Shown: one piece after another, positions 9,753 to 21,555 of the stretch | How the letters are laid out: each line of letters opens with the position of its first letter | Numbering within the stretch: position 1 is the first letter of the stretch | DNA from: Bryobacteraceae bacterium | GTDB lineage: Bacteria; Acidobacteriota; Terriglobia; Bryobacterales; Bryobacteraceae | Assembly: GCA_026002875.1 (NCBI GenBank) | Contig: BPGE01000001.1 | Location: forward strand, 2,976,001-3,040,000 | Length of the DNA: 64,000 nucleotides | Direction: 5' to 3' | Translations under genes and position numbers: made by a program | Notes under the pieces: model-generated | Told to the model about the DNA's origin: nothing | Database searches by the model: none | The model's input: only the letters and a program-made list of their open reading frames with translations

Positions 9753-10772
9753 ATGAAAGGGGACCTGATGAATCCGGAAAGAAGAAAGCTGCTGAGCCGG
9801 GGGCTCAGGGCAGCGCCGCTTCTCTGGCTGCCGCGGCTGTCTGGACAGGATCAGGAGCGGCCGACTTTCCGGGTGAAGGTCGACATGGTGGTGCTGAGCT
9901 TCACGGTGACAGACTCGAAGGGGCGGTATGTCAACGGTCTGAAGCCAGAGGATTTCCGGATTCTGGAGGACGGGATTCCGCAGCGGATCAACACGTTTGC
10001 GGAGGGCAACAAGCCTCCTCTCCAGGTTCTGGATGACGGGACGACGAGGCCGCTGATCACCGCTCAGGCGGATCCGGAGCGGGGAGGCATCGCGACGGAC
10101 GCTTTCGTGGGCACGAACGTGTTCATCCTGTTCGACACGTCGAATTACATGTACCGCGGGTTCGTCTACGCCTCCGATGCGATTGCGGACTTCCTCCGCG
10201 GCCTGGACCGCGCGGATTCCGTGGCCGTTTACACGTTCTCCCGCAACCTGACGCGGGCGGCGGGGCTGACCCGGGACCGCAACGAGGCCCTTCAGGGGCT
10301 GCGGAAGGCTGTCGCGGGCGACGAGGCGGCGCTGTACAACGCGCTGCTGCTGACGCTGCGGGATGCGGCCAAGGTGCCGGGGCGGAAGGTGGTGATCGTT
10401 TTCTCGAACGGACCGGACTCGGCGTCCATGGTGGCGCCGGACGACGTGCGGGCCGTGGCGGAAGACGAGGGAATTCCGATTTACGTGATTTCGACCAGCG
10501 ATTCGAACAAGGATCCGATCTCGACGGGCGTCTTCCGCCGGCTTGCCTCGCGGACAGGCGGGAAGAGCTTCTTCGCCCGCACGTGGCAGAAGCAGGTGGA
10601 AGCGTTTGAGGCGATCCGCGAAGACCTGGGCAATTCATACACGGTGACGTACTACCCCGCGCCGAATCCGAACGAGGGGTTCCGCCGGATCACCGTGGAA
10701 GTGAAGTCGGACATCGCGAAGAAATACCGCGTCAGTGCGCGGCCTGGATACCGGCCAAGGACGGGAGCCTAG
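9753..10772 (+). CDS. VWFA-related Acidobacteria-type secreted protein, second copy
   Basis: 339 residues from the ATG at 9753, supported by GGAAGGAG eight bases upstream; an in-frame ATG at 9768 is a weaker alternative. The leader contains ERRKLLSRGLRAAPLLWLP, a twin-arginine-like pattern. The mature part follows the TIGR03436 layout: FRVKVDMVVLSFTVTDSKGR, then EDFRILEDG, then a VWA core with VFILFDTSNYM, close to but not exactly D-x-S-x-S. After that come KVVIVFSNGPDS and IPIYVISTSDS, and a C-terminal YTVTYYPAPNPNEGFRRITV segment typical of the family. The metal site is better preserved than in the 1712-2626 homologue. It is the likely second gene of a transcript with the 1124-residue secreted protein. 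Molecular role unknown. Confidence 0.85.
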   Translation: MKGDLMNPERRKLLSRGLRAAPLLWLPRLSGQDQERPTFRVKVDMVVLSFTVTDSKGRYVNGLKPEDFRILEDGIPQRINTFAEGNKPPLQVLDDGTTRPLITAQADPERGGIATDAFVGTNVFILFDTSNYMYRGFVYASDAIADFLRGLDRADSVAVYTFSRNLTRAAGLTRDRNEALQGLRKAVAGDEAALYNALLLTLRDAAKVPGRKVVIVFSNGPDSASMVAPDDVRAVAEDEGIPIYVISTSDSNKDPISTGVFRRLASRTGGKSFFARTWQKQVEAFEAIREDLGNSYTVTYYPAPNPNEGFRRITVEVKSDIAKKYRVSARPGYRPRTGA

Positions 10773-11168
10773 GACCGCGCGGACCGCGCTGGAACAGCTC
10801 AGCGGCCGAGCCTGCAGGACAACGGGCGCTCCCGGGTGCGGAATGCACCATGCGGTCCGGCGCCGGAGCCCGCGTTCGTGTCCTTCCGGGGCGGCCGTCC
10901 TTTCCGTCAGCAACCAGACTGCAAACCGGGGGCGGCGCAGGCCAGCCTGTCAGCGGGTGGTAAAAGCTTCCGGAAGCATTTACCGGAAGAGAGCCGATTG
11001 CAGGCGCCGGAGGCAGCTGGAACCGGCGCCCTCGCTCTAAACCCCAACCCCGGAGAGACCTCCCAAAAATTCCGCGTCAGGAGCGTAAGCCCCGGAAGCC
11101 GAATCCCGTTTGCTCTGCAGGGGACGTCCGGCGCTCCAGCGTGCGGGGCGCCCCGAGAAATTTGTGAC
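10773..11168. other. Intergenic region with small palindromes only
   Basis: About 400 bp without a credible gene. It holds a perfect 12-bp palindrome GCTTCCGGAAGC at 10966-10977, with a related ACCGGAAG half-site a few bases further on. These are possible protein-binding sites upstream of the candidate sigma-54 promoter; nothing else was recognised. Confidence 0.4.
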
Positions 11169-11198
11169 ACCGGAAGCCGGTTTGGCACGTCAAGTGCA
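11169..11198 (+). promoter_or_regulatory. Candidate sigma-54 (RpoN) promoter with adjacent inverted repeat
   Basis: TTGGCACG starts at 11182 and TGCA ends at 11198. The invariant GG (11184-11185) and GC (11196-11197) are separated by exactly 10 bp, as RpoN promoters require. Nine of eleven defined positions match YTGGCACGRNNNTTGCW. Directly upstream is the inverted repeat ACCGG-AAG-CCGGT at 11169-11181. Transcription would begin near 11209, 23 nt before the ATG of the small peptide at 11232. Confidence 0.5.
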
Positions 11199-11231
11199 GT
11201 GTAAGGTGATTGAGACGAAGTGGGGGTTGCC

Positions 11232-11318
11232 ATGTGGATCGGTGCGATCATCACGGGGCTGATGATTCTGGGGCTCTTATTTTCGATGCTGGGCCAGTCG
11301 CCGCGCAAAGAGGGCTGA
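11232..11318 (+). CDS. 28-residue single-span membrane peptide
   Basis: Translation of 11232-11318 gives 28 residues: MWIGAIITGLMILGLLFSML, then GQSPRKEG and a TGA stop. Residues 2-20 form one uninterrupted hydrophobic helix, and the short tail is positively charged, fitting an N-out or N-in single-span peptide. A G-rich GTGGGGG precedes the ATG. It lies alone in about 1 kb of otherwise gene-free sequence, a short distance after the candidate sigma-54 promoter. Small membrane peptides often modulate a larger transporter or sensor, but no partner is adjacent. It is too short for statistics; the case rests on the hydrophobic pattern and promoter position. Confidence 0.5.
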   Translation: MWIGAIITGLMILGLLFSMLGQSPRKEG

Positions 11319-11775
11319 GTCTTCCCTGCCCGGGTGGTGGGCCGTTCCGACACAGTTGAACATTCCCTGCGTGAAGGCTGGGCAAACAGGGGCAGCCTGA
11401 ATGGAGCCCTCTGTCCCTCGCGCCATGCGAGGCAGCGGCATGTCCCCGCCGGTGTGAACGCCCGCCGGATTTCCCGAACTCGCTTCAAACCCGGCGACCG
11501 GCTGTAAACACTCTGTTTCTCGACCATCCCGCCGTCATCGCGAGCTGCTTGCCATGCCCTCTGCGCGGTCAGCACGCCTGGCCGATACGCGCTCCAGTCA
11601 GAACTGGGCTGTTCCGGGCGACCGTTTGCGGGGGAACGGCGGCCTTGTTTCTCGGTGAGTTGCGCCGGAGCTCGCGTCCTGCTGCAGACATCGAACGGGG
11701 GACGATGCGGTCCGTCCCGGCGCGGAAGTGACAGAGGGCTCAATTCAGGCTGTCCCTCTCGTTAGAATACGGGTG
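11319..11775. other. Intergenic region with a possible -10 element
   Basis: About 455 bp with no credible gene on either strand. A TAGAAT at 11763-11768 sits 8 bp before the ATG of the amidohydrolase gene and could be a -10 element giving a leaderless message, but no good -35 lies 16-18 bp upstream. Nothing else recognised. Confidence 0.4.
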
Positions 11776-13353
11776 ATGCAGAGGGTTGTTGCGCTGGCGC
11801 TGGGCCTGGGCCTGATGCCTTTGTGCGGCCAGCCGTACGACGTGGTGATCCGCGGGGCGCGTGTCGTGGACGGAACCGGGGCGCCCTGGTTCCGCGCGGA
11901 TGTCGCCATTGCGGGAGAGCGCATCGCAGCCGTGGGAAAACTGGACGGGGCGCAGGCCAGGCGGGTTGTGGAGGCGCGCGGGCTGGTTCTGGCGCCGGGG
12001 TTCATCGACGCGCACAGCCATGCGCTGGCCGGATTGCGCCGTCACCCGGATGCGGAGAACCTGATCCGGCAGGGCGTGACCACCGTGTTCGAGGGGCAGG
12101 ACGGCAGCTCCCCGCTGCCGCTGCGTGCGGTTCTCGATGAAATGGACCGGCTGAAGCCTGCCGTGAACATCGGTTTTTTCGCCGGCCATGGAACGATCCG
12201 GCGGCAGGTGATGGGCACGGAGATGCGCGCGCCGGGCCAGCAGGAAATGGAGCGGATGAAGGCTCTGCTGCGGGAAGCGATGCTCGAGGGCGCGTTCGGC
12301 CTTTCCACCGGACTTTTCTACGTGCCCGGCAATTATGCCCGGACGGAGGAGGTGGCCGAACTGGCGCGCACGGCGGCGGCGCTGGGCGGGATGCACATTT
12401 CTCATATGCGCGACGAAGCGGCCGGCGTTCTGGAGAGCGTGGCCGAGACCATCCGCATCGGCGAGGACGGCGGGCTGCCGACGCAGGTGACGCATCACAA
12501 GATCATCGGGAAAGCGAACTGGGGCCGGAGCCGCGAGACGCTGCGGCTGATCGAGGAAGCGCGGACCAGGGGCGTCGACGTCACGGTGGACGCCTATCCC
12601 TACACGGCATCGAGCACGGGAACGGCGGCGCTGTTCCCGCAGTGGGCGCTTTCCGGAGGCGCGCAGGCTTTTGAAGAACGGCTGGCGGCGCCGGAGTCGC
12701 GGAAAAAGATCCGCGCCGAGATCGTGCGGCGCATTCTGGAAGACCGCGGCGGCGGGGATCCGGCCAACATCGTGCTCGCCTCCTGCGGCTTTGACGCCTC
12801 GCTGGCCGGCCAATCGCTGGCGGATGTCCTGCGGGCGCGGAAACTGGAAGCGACGCCGGAGAATGCCGCGGATCTGGCGATCGAGATTCAGCGGAAGGGC
12901 GGATGCTCCGCCGTCTACCACGCAATCAGCGAGGAAGACGTCGAACGCGTGCTGTCCTACCGGTGGACGATGGTGGCCAGCGATGGAGGCGTGGTGGCGC
13001 CGGGCGAAGGCGCGCCGCATCCGCGCAATTACGGGACGTTTGCGCGCGTCCTCGGGCGGTATGTGCGCGAACGCGGGCTGCTGAGGCTGGAGGAGGCTGT
13101 CTGGAAGATGGCGGGACTGCCCGCGCAGCGGATGGGATTGTGGGACCGCGGGCTGATCCGCCCGGGGATGCAGGCCGACCTGGTGCTGTTCGATCCGGAC
13201 AAGGTGCGGGACCGGGCGGAATTCAGCAATCCGCACCAGTATGCGGAAGGAGTGGAAGCGGTGTGGGTGAACGGAACGCCGGCGCTGGCGGCGGGAAGGA
13301 TGACAGGCGAGCGCAGGGGCCGGGCGCTGCGCGGCCCGGCGGCGCGCCACTGA
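11776..13353 (+). CDS. D-aminoacylase-like amidohydrolase, exported
   Basis: 525 residues from the ATG at 11776, which starts a signal peptide (MQRVVALALGLGLMPLCGQP). The chain then shows the amidohydrolase composite fold: a small beta domain (YDVVIRGARVVDGTGAPW), the metal pair FIDAHSH (His80, His82), further ligands in HISHMRDE (His210) and THHKIIG (His240/241), and the catalytic Asp in VASDGG (Asp403). This matches the N-acyl-D-amino-acid deacylase branch, which removes acyl groups from D-amino acids, for example from cell-wall turnover. In characterised D-aminoacylases a Cys follows the G-V-T-T-V strand and bridges the metals. Here that segment reads VFEGQDGSS with no Cys, so the metal centre may differ. 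The gene is monocistronic and closed by the terminator at 13355-13397. Confidence 0.85.
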   Translation: MQRVVALALGLGLMPLCGQPYDVVIRGARVVDGTGAPWFRADVAIAGERIAAVGKLDGAQARRVVEARGLVLAPGFIDAHSHALAGLRRHPDAENLIRQGVTTVFEGQDGSSPLPLRAVLDEMDRLKPAVNIGFFAGHGTIRRQVMGTEMRAPGQQEMERMKALLREAMLEGAFGLSTGLFYVPGNYARTEEVAELARTAAALGGMHISHMRDEAAGVLESVAETIRIGEDGGLPTQVTHHKIIGKANWGRSRETLRLIEEARTRGVDVTVDAYPYTASSTGTAALFPQWALSGGAQAFEERLAAPESRKKIRAEIVRRILEDRGGGDPANIVLASCGFDASLAGQSLADVLRARKLEATPENAADLAIEIQRKGGCSAVYHAISEEDVERVLSYRWTMVASDGGVVAPGEGAPHPRNYGTFARVLGRYVRERGLLRLEEAVWKMAGLPAQRMGLWDRGLIRPGMQADLVLFDPDKVRDRAEFSNPHQYAEGVEAVWVNGTPALAAGRMTGERRGRALRGPAARH

Positions 13354-13354
13354 A

Positions 13355-13397
13355 AAACAAATCAGGGCCCTCCGCACGGAAAGGCCCTGATTTGTTT
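13355..13397. terminator. Strong bidirectional intrinsic terminator
   Basis: A 15-bp perfect stem (AAACAAATCAGGGCC at 13355-13369 pairing with 13383-13397) encloses a 13-nt loop. The outer A/T-rich part gives a T-rich tail in both directions. It sits between the convergent amidohydrolase and frr genes and can serve both. Confidence 0.9.
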
Positions 13398-13414
13398 GAG
13401 ACAGAAACGGCGGA

Positions 13415-14757
<1,343 letters not shown>

Positions 14758-15663
14758 TTACTCGGCCCCGGCTTCCTCGGCCGGGGCCGTCTCGCCTACT
14801 TTATACCGGACAAAGGCGGCCAGCGAAATCTCGCCGCCGAGCTCCTTGCCCTTGTTGGCGAGCAGCTGCGCGATGGACACCGAGTCGTCCTTGATGAAGG
14901 GCTGGTCGAGCAGGCAGACCTCGGAGTAGAACTTGCCGAGCCGGCCTTCGACGACCTTGTCGACGATCTTCTCGGGCTTGCCTTCCGCGAGGGCGCGCTC
15001 GCGCTGGATTTCTTTCTCTTTCGCAAGCGCCTCGGCGCTGACGTCGGCGCGGCTCAGGAACTGCGGGGACGCCGCGGCGACCTGCATGGCAAGGTCGTTG
15101 ACCAGCTCGGCGAACTCGGGGCGCGACTTCGTCTCGGGGTTCGAGCAGACGACGTCAACGAGCGAGACGAGCTTGGCGCCGGGATGGACGTAAGTTCCAA
15201 GCACGCCTTTGGCGCGGTAGACGATGAAGCGGGGGATACCCATGTTCTCGCCGATCTTGGCGATGAGCTCCGTCAGCCGGCCCTCGACCGTCAGCGACGG
15301 ATCGGACTTCGAAGGCAGCTTCTTCAGGTCGTCCACGGTGGCGGGCTGCTTCTCGGCGATGAGCTGGACAATCTCGTCGACCAGCTTCTGGAAGTCGTCC
15401 GTCTTGGCGACGAAGTCGGTTTCGCAGTTGACTTCGACGAGCACGGCTGAATCGGCCTGGGGAGAGACGTGCAGCCCGATCAGGCCTTCGCGGGCGGAGC
15501 GGGAGGCCTTCTTGGCAGCCGTAGCGAGGCCGCGTTTGCGCAGGATGACCTGGGCCTCCTCAAAGTCTCCGTTGGCTTCGACGAGCGCTTTCTTGCACTC
15601 CATCATGCCGGCGCCCGTAAGATCGCGGAGCTGCTTGACCAGTTGCGCGCTGATTTCTGCCAT
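14758..15663 (-). CDS. tsf: Elongation factor Ts
   Basis: 301 residues from the ATG at 15663, with GAGG a few bases upstream on the minus strand. EF-Ts exchanges GDP for GTP on EF-Tu. The N-terminal UBA-like module (LVKQLRDLTGAGMMECKKAL) and the TDFVAKTD motif that inserts into EF-Tu are both visible (VNCETDFVAKTDDF). The C-terminal KFYSEVCLLDQPFI segment is also typical. It follows rpsB by about 50 bp. Confidence 0.97.
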   Translation of the reverse strand: MAEISAQLVKQLRDLTGAGMMECKKALVEANGDFEEAQVILRKRGLATAAKKASRSAREGLIGLHVSPQADSAVLVEVNCETDFVAKTDDFQKLVDEIVQLIAEKQPATVDDLKKLPSKSDPSLTVEGRLTELIAKIGENMGIPRFIVYRAKGVLGTYVHPGAKLVSLVDVVCSNPETKSRPEFAELVNDLAMQVAAASPQFLSRADVSAEALAKEKEIQRERALAEGKPEKIVDKVVEGRLGKFYSEVCLLDQPFIKDDSVSIAQLLANKGKELGGEISLAAFVRYKVGETAPAEEAGAE

Positions 15664-15714
15664 GGTTTTCCTCTTCTGCTTGGGACAAGCGATCCTTGAG
15701 CCGCCTGGCTGACG

Positions 15715-16620
15715 CTAGACGGCAGGCTGGCCGGCTTCCTCCGCCGGCTCGTCCAGAGTGCCGCCTTTATGCTTGGGCAGCGAGACGCTGGGGAGGTCGA
15801 GATCGGCGATGCCCTCGGTGAGCACCTCTTCGTGCAGGCGCGGATCGACGTACTGGGCGTACTGCGACATGTCTTCGATGGCGCCGTCGTCCGGGACGAT
15901 CTCTTTCACGTCGACTGCGGCGAAATCCTGCTCGGTGGCCAGGGAGCGGCCCTCCAGCACGGCATCAGCGATCTTGGAGGAGAACAGGCGGATGGCGCGC
16001 AGGGCGTCGTCATTGCCGGGGATGGGATAGTCCACCATCTCCGGGTCGCAGTTGGTGTCGACGATGGCGACGACCGGGATGCCGAGGCGGCGCGCCTCGC
16101 GGACGGCGATCTCTTCCTTGTTGGAATCGATCACGAAAAGCACGTCCGGCAAGGTCTCCATGTCGCGGATGCCGGCCAGGTTGGCGTGAAGCTTCTTGCG
16201 CTCGCGCTCGAGGCGGATGATCTCTTTCTTGGTGCGGCGCTCGCCGGCGCCCTCTTCGATCATGGCCTCCATCTCTTTCAGCCGCTTGATGGACTGCTTC
16301 ACGGTGGCGAAGTTGGTCAGCAGACCGCCGAGCCAGCGGTTGTTCACGTAGAACATGCCGCAGCGCACGGCCTCTTCCTGGATGGCCTCCTGAGCCTGCC
16401 GCTTGGTGCCGACGAACAGGAACGTCTTGCCCATCGCCGCCTGCTCGGCGACGAAGCGCATGGCGTCCTTGAACAGCTTGAGCGTCTTCTGGAGATCGAT
16501 GATGTAGATCCCGTTGCGTTCGCCGAAGATATACTCTTTCATCTTCGGATTCCAGCGCTTGGTCTGGTGCCCGAAGTGAACGCCCGCTTCGAGCAATTCT
16601 TTCATGGAAATGGAAGGCAA
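15715..16620 (-). CDS. rpsB: 30S ribosomal protein S2
   Basis: 301 residues. The start is a TTG at 16620: AAGGAG lies five bases upstream, and the next in-frame ATG (16605) would be 20 bases from that site and remove the usual N-terminus. Conserved S2 features include [41 protein letters not shown] and [14 protein letters not shown]2 is normally 230-260 residues; here about 50 extra, mostly acidic C-terminal residues follow the core ([19 protein letters not shown] onward). It joins late in 30S assembly and helps recruit S1. It may have its own leader: a hairpin lies 20 bp upstream at 16640-16682. Confidence 0.96.
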   Translation of the reverse strand: MPSISMKELLEAGVHFGHQTKRWNPKMKEYIFGERNGIYIIDLQKTLKLFKDAMRFVAEQAAMGKTFLFVGTKRQAQEAIQEEAVRCGMFYVNNRWLGGLLTNFATVKQSIKRLKEMEAMIEEGAGERRTKKEIIRLERERKKLHANLAGIRDMETLPDVLFVIDSNKEEIAVREARRLGIPVVAIVDTNCDPEMVDYPIPGNDDALRAIRLFSSKIADAVLEGRSLATEQDFAAVDVKEIVPDDGAIEDMSQYAQYVDPRLHEEVLTEGIADLDLPSVSLPKHKGGTLDEPAEEAGQPAV

Positions 16621-16639
16621 GGTTTCTCCTTACTTCGTG

Positions 16640-16682
16640 AAAAAAGCCGGGGGCGGATCCGGCGTGTCGACACCAGATCCGC
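16640..16682 (-). terminator. Hairpin between rpsI and rpsB (attenuator or terminator)
   Basis: On the minus strand GCGGATC (16676-16682) pairs with GATCCGC (16653-16659). The perfect palindrome GTGTCGACAC at 16664-16673 extends the inner stem. Seven bases later comes a run of six T (complement of 16640-16645). It could end part of the rplM-rpsI transcription or act as an rpsB leader structure. The gap between stem and T-run is longer than in a standard terminator. Confidence 0.45.
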
Positions 16683-16778
16683 GGGGCGCGGCAGGCGGCG
16701 GCCCAAAGCGAAATTTGCCGCCCCGCGCCACGCGGACCCAAAACAGGATTGAACCGTGCGGGCGGCAGCCCGGCAGGC

Positions 16779-17171
16779 TCAGCGCTTCGAGAACTGGAAG
16801 CGCCGGCGCGCGCCGCGCTGGCCGTATTTCTTGCGCTCGTGCTCGCGCGGGTCGCGGGTCAGGAAGCCTTCGCTCTTCAGCTTGCCGCGGAGCTCGGCGT
16901 TGAACTCGCACAGCGCGCGGGCAACGCCGAGGCGGATGGCTTCCGCCTGACCCGTAATCCCGCCGCCGTTGCACGTGACCAGCACGTCGAACTTGTCTGC
17001 CGTCTCAGTCGCAAGCAGAGGCTGGCGGATGACGGCGCGGCTCGAAAACGTGGTGAAATATTCGTCCGCAGGCCGGTCGTTGACCGTGAATTTCCCCGTC
17101 CCGGGGCGGAGGAACACCCGGGCCACGGCGCGCTTGCGCCGCCCGGTGCCAAGATATTGCAGCAGTGCCAT
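16779..17171 (-). CDS. rpsI: 30S ribosomal protein S9
   Basis: 130 residues, the standard length. Recognised by [18 protein letters not shown], the central [20 protein letters not shown], and the C-terminal basic tail [20 protein letters not shown] ending FSKR. That tail reaches the decoding site and contacts tRNA in the P site. It follows rplM by 21 bp, the near-universal rplM-rpsI pair. Confidence 0.98.
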   Translation of the reverse strand: MALLQYLGTGRRKRAVARVFLRPGTGKFTVNDRPADEYFTTFSSRAVIRQPLLATETADKFDVLVTCNGGGITGQAEAIRLGVARALCEFNAELRGKLKSEGFLTRDPREHERKKYGQRGARRRFQFSKR

Positions 17172-17192
17172 ACGCTTGAAATCCGTCCTGTC

Positions 17193-17627
17193 TTACAGGG
17201 CCACGGCCATGGCCTGGGGCTTCTGTGCGGCGTGCGGGTGCCGGTCGCCCGCATACACCTTGAGCTTGCGGTACATCTGTTTGCCGAGCTTCGTCTTCGG
17301 CAGCATGCCGCGGATGGCCTCCTCGACCAGGCGCACAGGCCGCTGGGCGCGCATTTTGGCCGCAGGAATTTCCTTCAGCCCGCCGGGATAACCCGAGTGG
17401 CGGCGGTAGATTTTCTGTTCTTCTTTCTTGCCGGTCAGAACGGCTTTTTCCGCATTGACAACGATGACGTGGTCGCCGCAATCCAGGAACGGCGTGTAAA
17501 TGGGCTTGTGCTTGCCCATCAGGATCTTCGCGGCCTGGCTGGCGACCCGTCCCAGAGCGAGTCCGCTGGCGTCGATGACGAACCAGCTGCGCTGGATCTC
17601 GCCCTTGGACGGAAATTCAGTCTTCAT
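17193..17627 (-). CDS. rplM: 50S ribosomal protein L13
   Basis: 144 residues from the ATG at 17627, with GGAGA 11 bases upstream; an in-frame TTG further upstream is less likely. Signatures: [48 protein letters not shown] and [21 protein letters not shown]13 is an early-assembly 50S protein. It is the first gene of the translation cluster and lies about 40 bp after the promoter at 17666-17695. Confidence 0.98.
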   Translation of the reverse strand: MKTEFPSKGEIQRSWFVIDASGLALGRVASQAAKILMGKHKPIYTPFLDCGDHVIVVNAEKAVLTGKKEEQKIYRRHSGYPGGLKEIPAAKMRAQRPVRLVEEAIRGMLPKTKLGKQMYRKLKVYAGDRHPHAAQKPQAMAVAL

Positions 17628-17665
17628 AGACAAACGATCTCCGTTCAACGAGGTGCAAACACTTT

Positions 17666-17695
17666 ATTCTACGGATCGCCGGCGCGGGGTGTCAA
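17666..17695 (-). promoter_or_regulatory. Sigma-70 promoter of the rplM-rpsI-rpsB-tsf-pyrH-frr cluster
   Basis: On the minus strand a perfect TTGACA (17690-17695) and TAGAAT (17666-17671) are spaced 18 bp apart. Transcription would begin near 17659, about 32 nt before the rplM ATG. A second GTGTTTGAC copy at 17722-17730 lies upstream without a matching -10. Confidence 0.8.
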
Positions 17696-17722
17696 ACACA
17701 CCGCGCCCATCGGCGGGCGCAG

Positions 17723-18811
17723 TCAAACACCCTTAGTATAGCAGGTTGCGGCGCGCCACGCCCAGTCCGGCTCCAGCCCGGCGGCTCTGAGCCGGGGCGC
17801 GAAGCGGAGCGCGTCGTAATCGCCGGTGCGGAACTGGGCGCCGCGGTGATCCAGCGTGTAGCCGCCGGGCACCGTCGAGCAGTTGAACGTGAACAGGCAT
17901 CCGCCTCCCGCAGCCAGCTGCAGGCAGGTTTCGAACTCTTCCCGCGTGGACACGAACGGCATCACGTCGGGGAACAGCGCATTGTGCCAGGCGGCGAGCG
18001 AGCGGAACTCGGCGTCGGACGGCAGACAGCCGCCGGGATCGTACGGAGCGCCGGGCGCCGGGCGCAGCCGCGGAATGCCGAGAATGTTCGGCCCCCGCCC
18101 GTAATGCTTCCGCAGCCACCGCTGGTGCAGGACCAGCATGGACCAGTCCCGGCGCCAGTCGGCGAGACCGCTGAGCACGCCGTAGCCGATGCCCTCGAGC
18201 CCGGCTTCGATCATGCGTTCGTACGACTCCAGCCGCCAGCGGAAGTCCGTCTTCGTCTGCCGCCCGGGATGGAGCTCGCGGTAGCGCCCGGGGTCGTAGG
18301 TCTCCATCCAGACGACGGAAAAAGCTAGGCCGGCGTCGCGGAGGCGGCGGTACTCGTCCGCCGAAACAGGCTCCGCGCTGAGGCCCACCACGGGGCGTCC
18401 GTGCCGGGAGAGAATCCGCGCCGTCAGCTCGACGTGGCGGCAGATGTCATCGACGGTGATCTGCGGATCGGAGGCGTAGACCAGCTCGACCGCGCGCAGG
18501 CCGCGCTCCTCGGCAAGGAAACGGACTTCCTGCTCCAGCTGGGCGTCGCCGAGCCGCACGCGCTTCAGATCCGGATCGGTGGAGCCGGCGCGGTAGTTGC
18601 AGTACGTACAGCGCTCCTTGCAGACCGAGGTGACGTAGAGCGGAGAGACCGGAAACACGAAGCCGCCGAAATGTTCCAGCTTCCGCAGGCGCGCGCGCGC
18701 CGCCAGCCCGGCGTCCAGCGGCCCGCCCGCCCCGAATTCGGGGCTGTCCAGAGGCGGCAGGGGCCGCGCCGACACCTCGCGCCAGAGCGTTTCGAACTCG
18801 CTGAAGAACAT
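17723..18811 (-). CDS. thiH: ThiH-like radical SAM 2-iminoacetate synthase
   Basis: 362 residues. ThiH cleaves tyrosine with a 5'-deoxyadenosyl radical to give dehydroglycine for the thiamine thiazole ring. The 4Fe-4S motif C-x3-C-x2-C is at Cys64-Cys68-Cys71 (SVCKERCTYCNYR). Other ThiH traits are METYDPGRYRELHPGR, TDFRWRLESYERMIEAG, IPRLRPAPGAP, STREEFETC and CSTVPGGY. Neither thiG, thiS nor thiF is near, so it is separated from the pathway genes. The related HydG shares the fold, but its C-terminal extra domain is absent. The stop lies just upstream of the rplM promoter. Confidence 0.82.
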   Translation of the reverse strand: MFFSEFETLWREVSARPLPPLDSPEFGAGGPLDAGLAARARLRKLEHFGGFVFPVSPLYVTSVCKERCTYCNYRAGSTDPDLKRVRLGDAQLEQEVRFLAEERGLRAVELVYASDPQITVDDICRHVELTARILSRHGRPVVGLSAEPVSADEYRRLRDAGLAFSVVWMETYDPGRYRELHPGRQTKTDFRWRLESYERMIEAGLEGIGYGVLSGLADWRRDWSMLVLHQRWLRKHYGRGPNILGIPRLRPAPGAPYDPGGCLPSDAEFRSLAAWHNALFPDVMPFVSTREEFETCLQLAAGGGCLFTFNCSTVPGGYTLDHRGAQFRTGDYDALRFAPRLRAAGLEPDWAWRAATCYTKGV

Positions 18812-18891
18812 GGCCCGCGAAGGTCTCTGCTTTCAGAATAGCGCGCGGGCGCGCTCCCGGCGGGGCGCCGGGAGCGGCCCCGGAGAACGGC

Positions 18892-21504
<2,613 letters not shown>

Positions 21505-21555
21505 GGGTGTCAGCTTCATTGTAGCGGGGCGTCCCGCGGGGGGCGGAACGGCCGG

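Noticed and set aside
10907-11743. A 278-codon open frame on the minus strand across the gene-free region
   Set aside because: The translation is Arg/Pro/Ser-rich without domain-like pattern or ribosome-binding site, and it runs through the sigma-54-type element and the small peptide.
16741-16760. GGTTCAATCC on the minus strand, resembling a tRNA T-loop
   Set aside because: The flanking bases do not pair into a T-stem and no acceptor or anticodon arm can be drawn.
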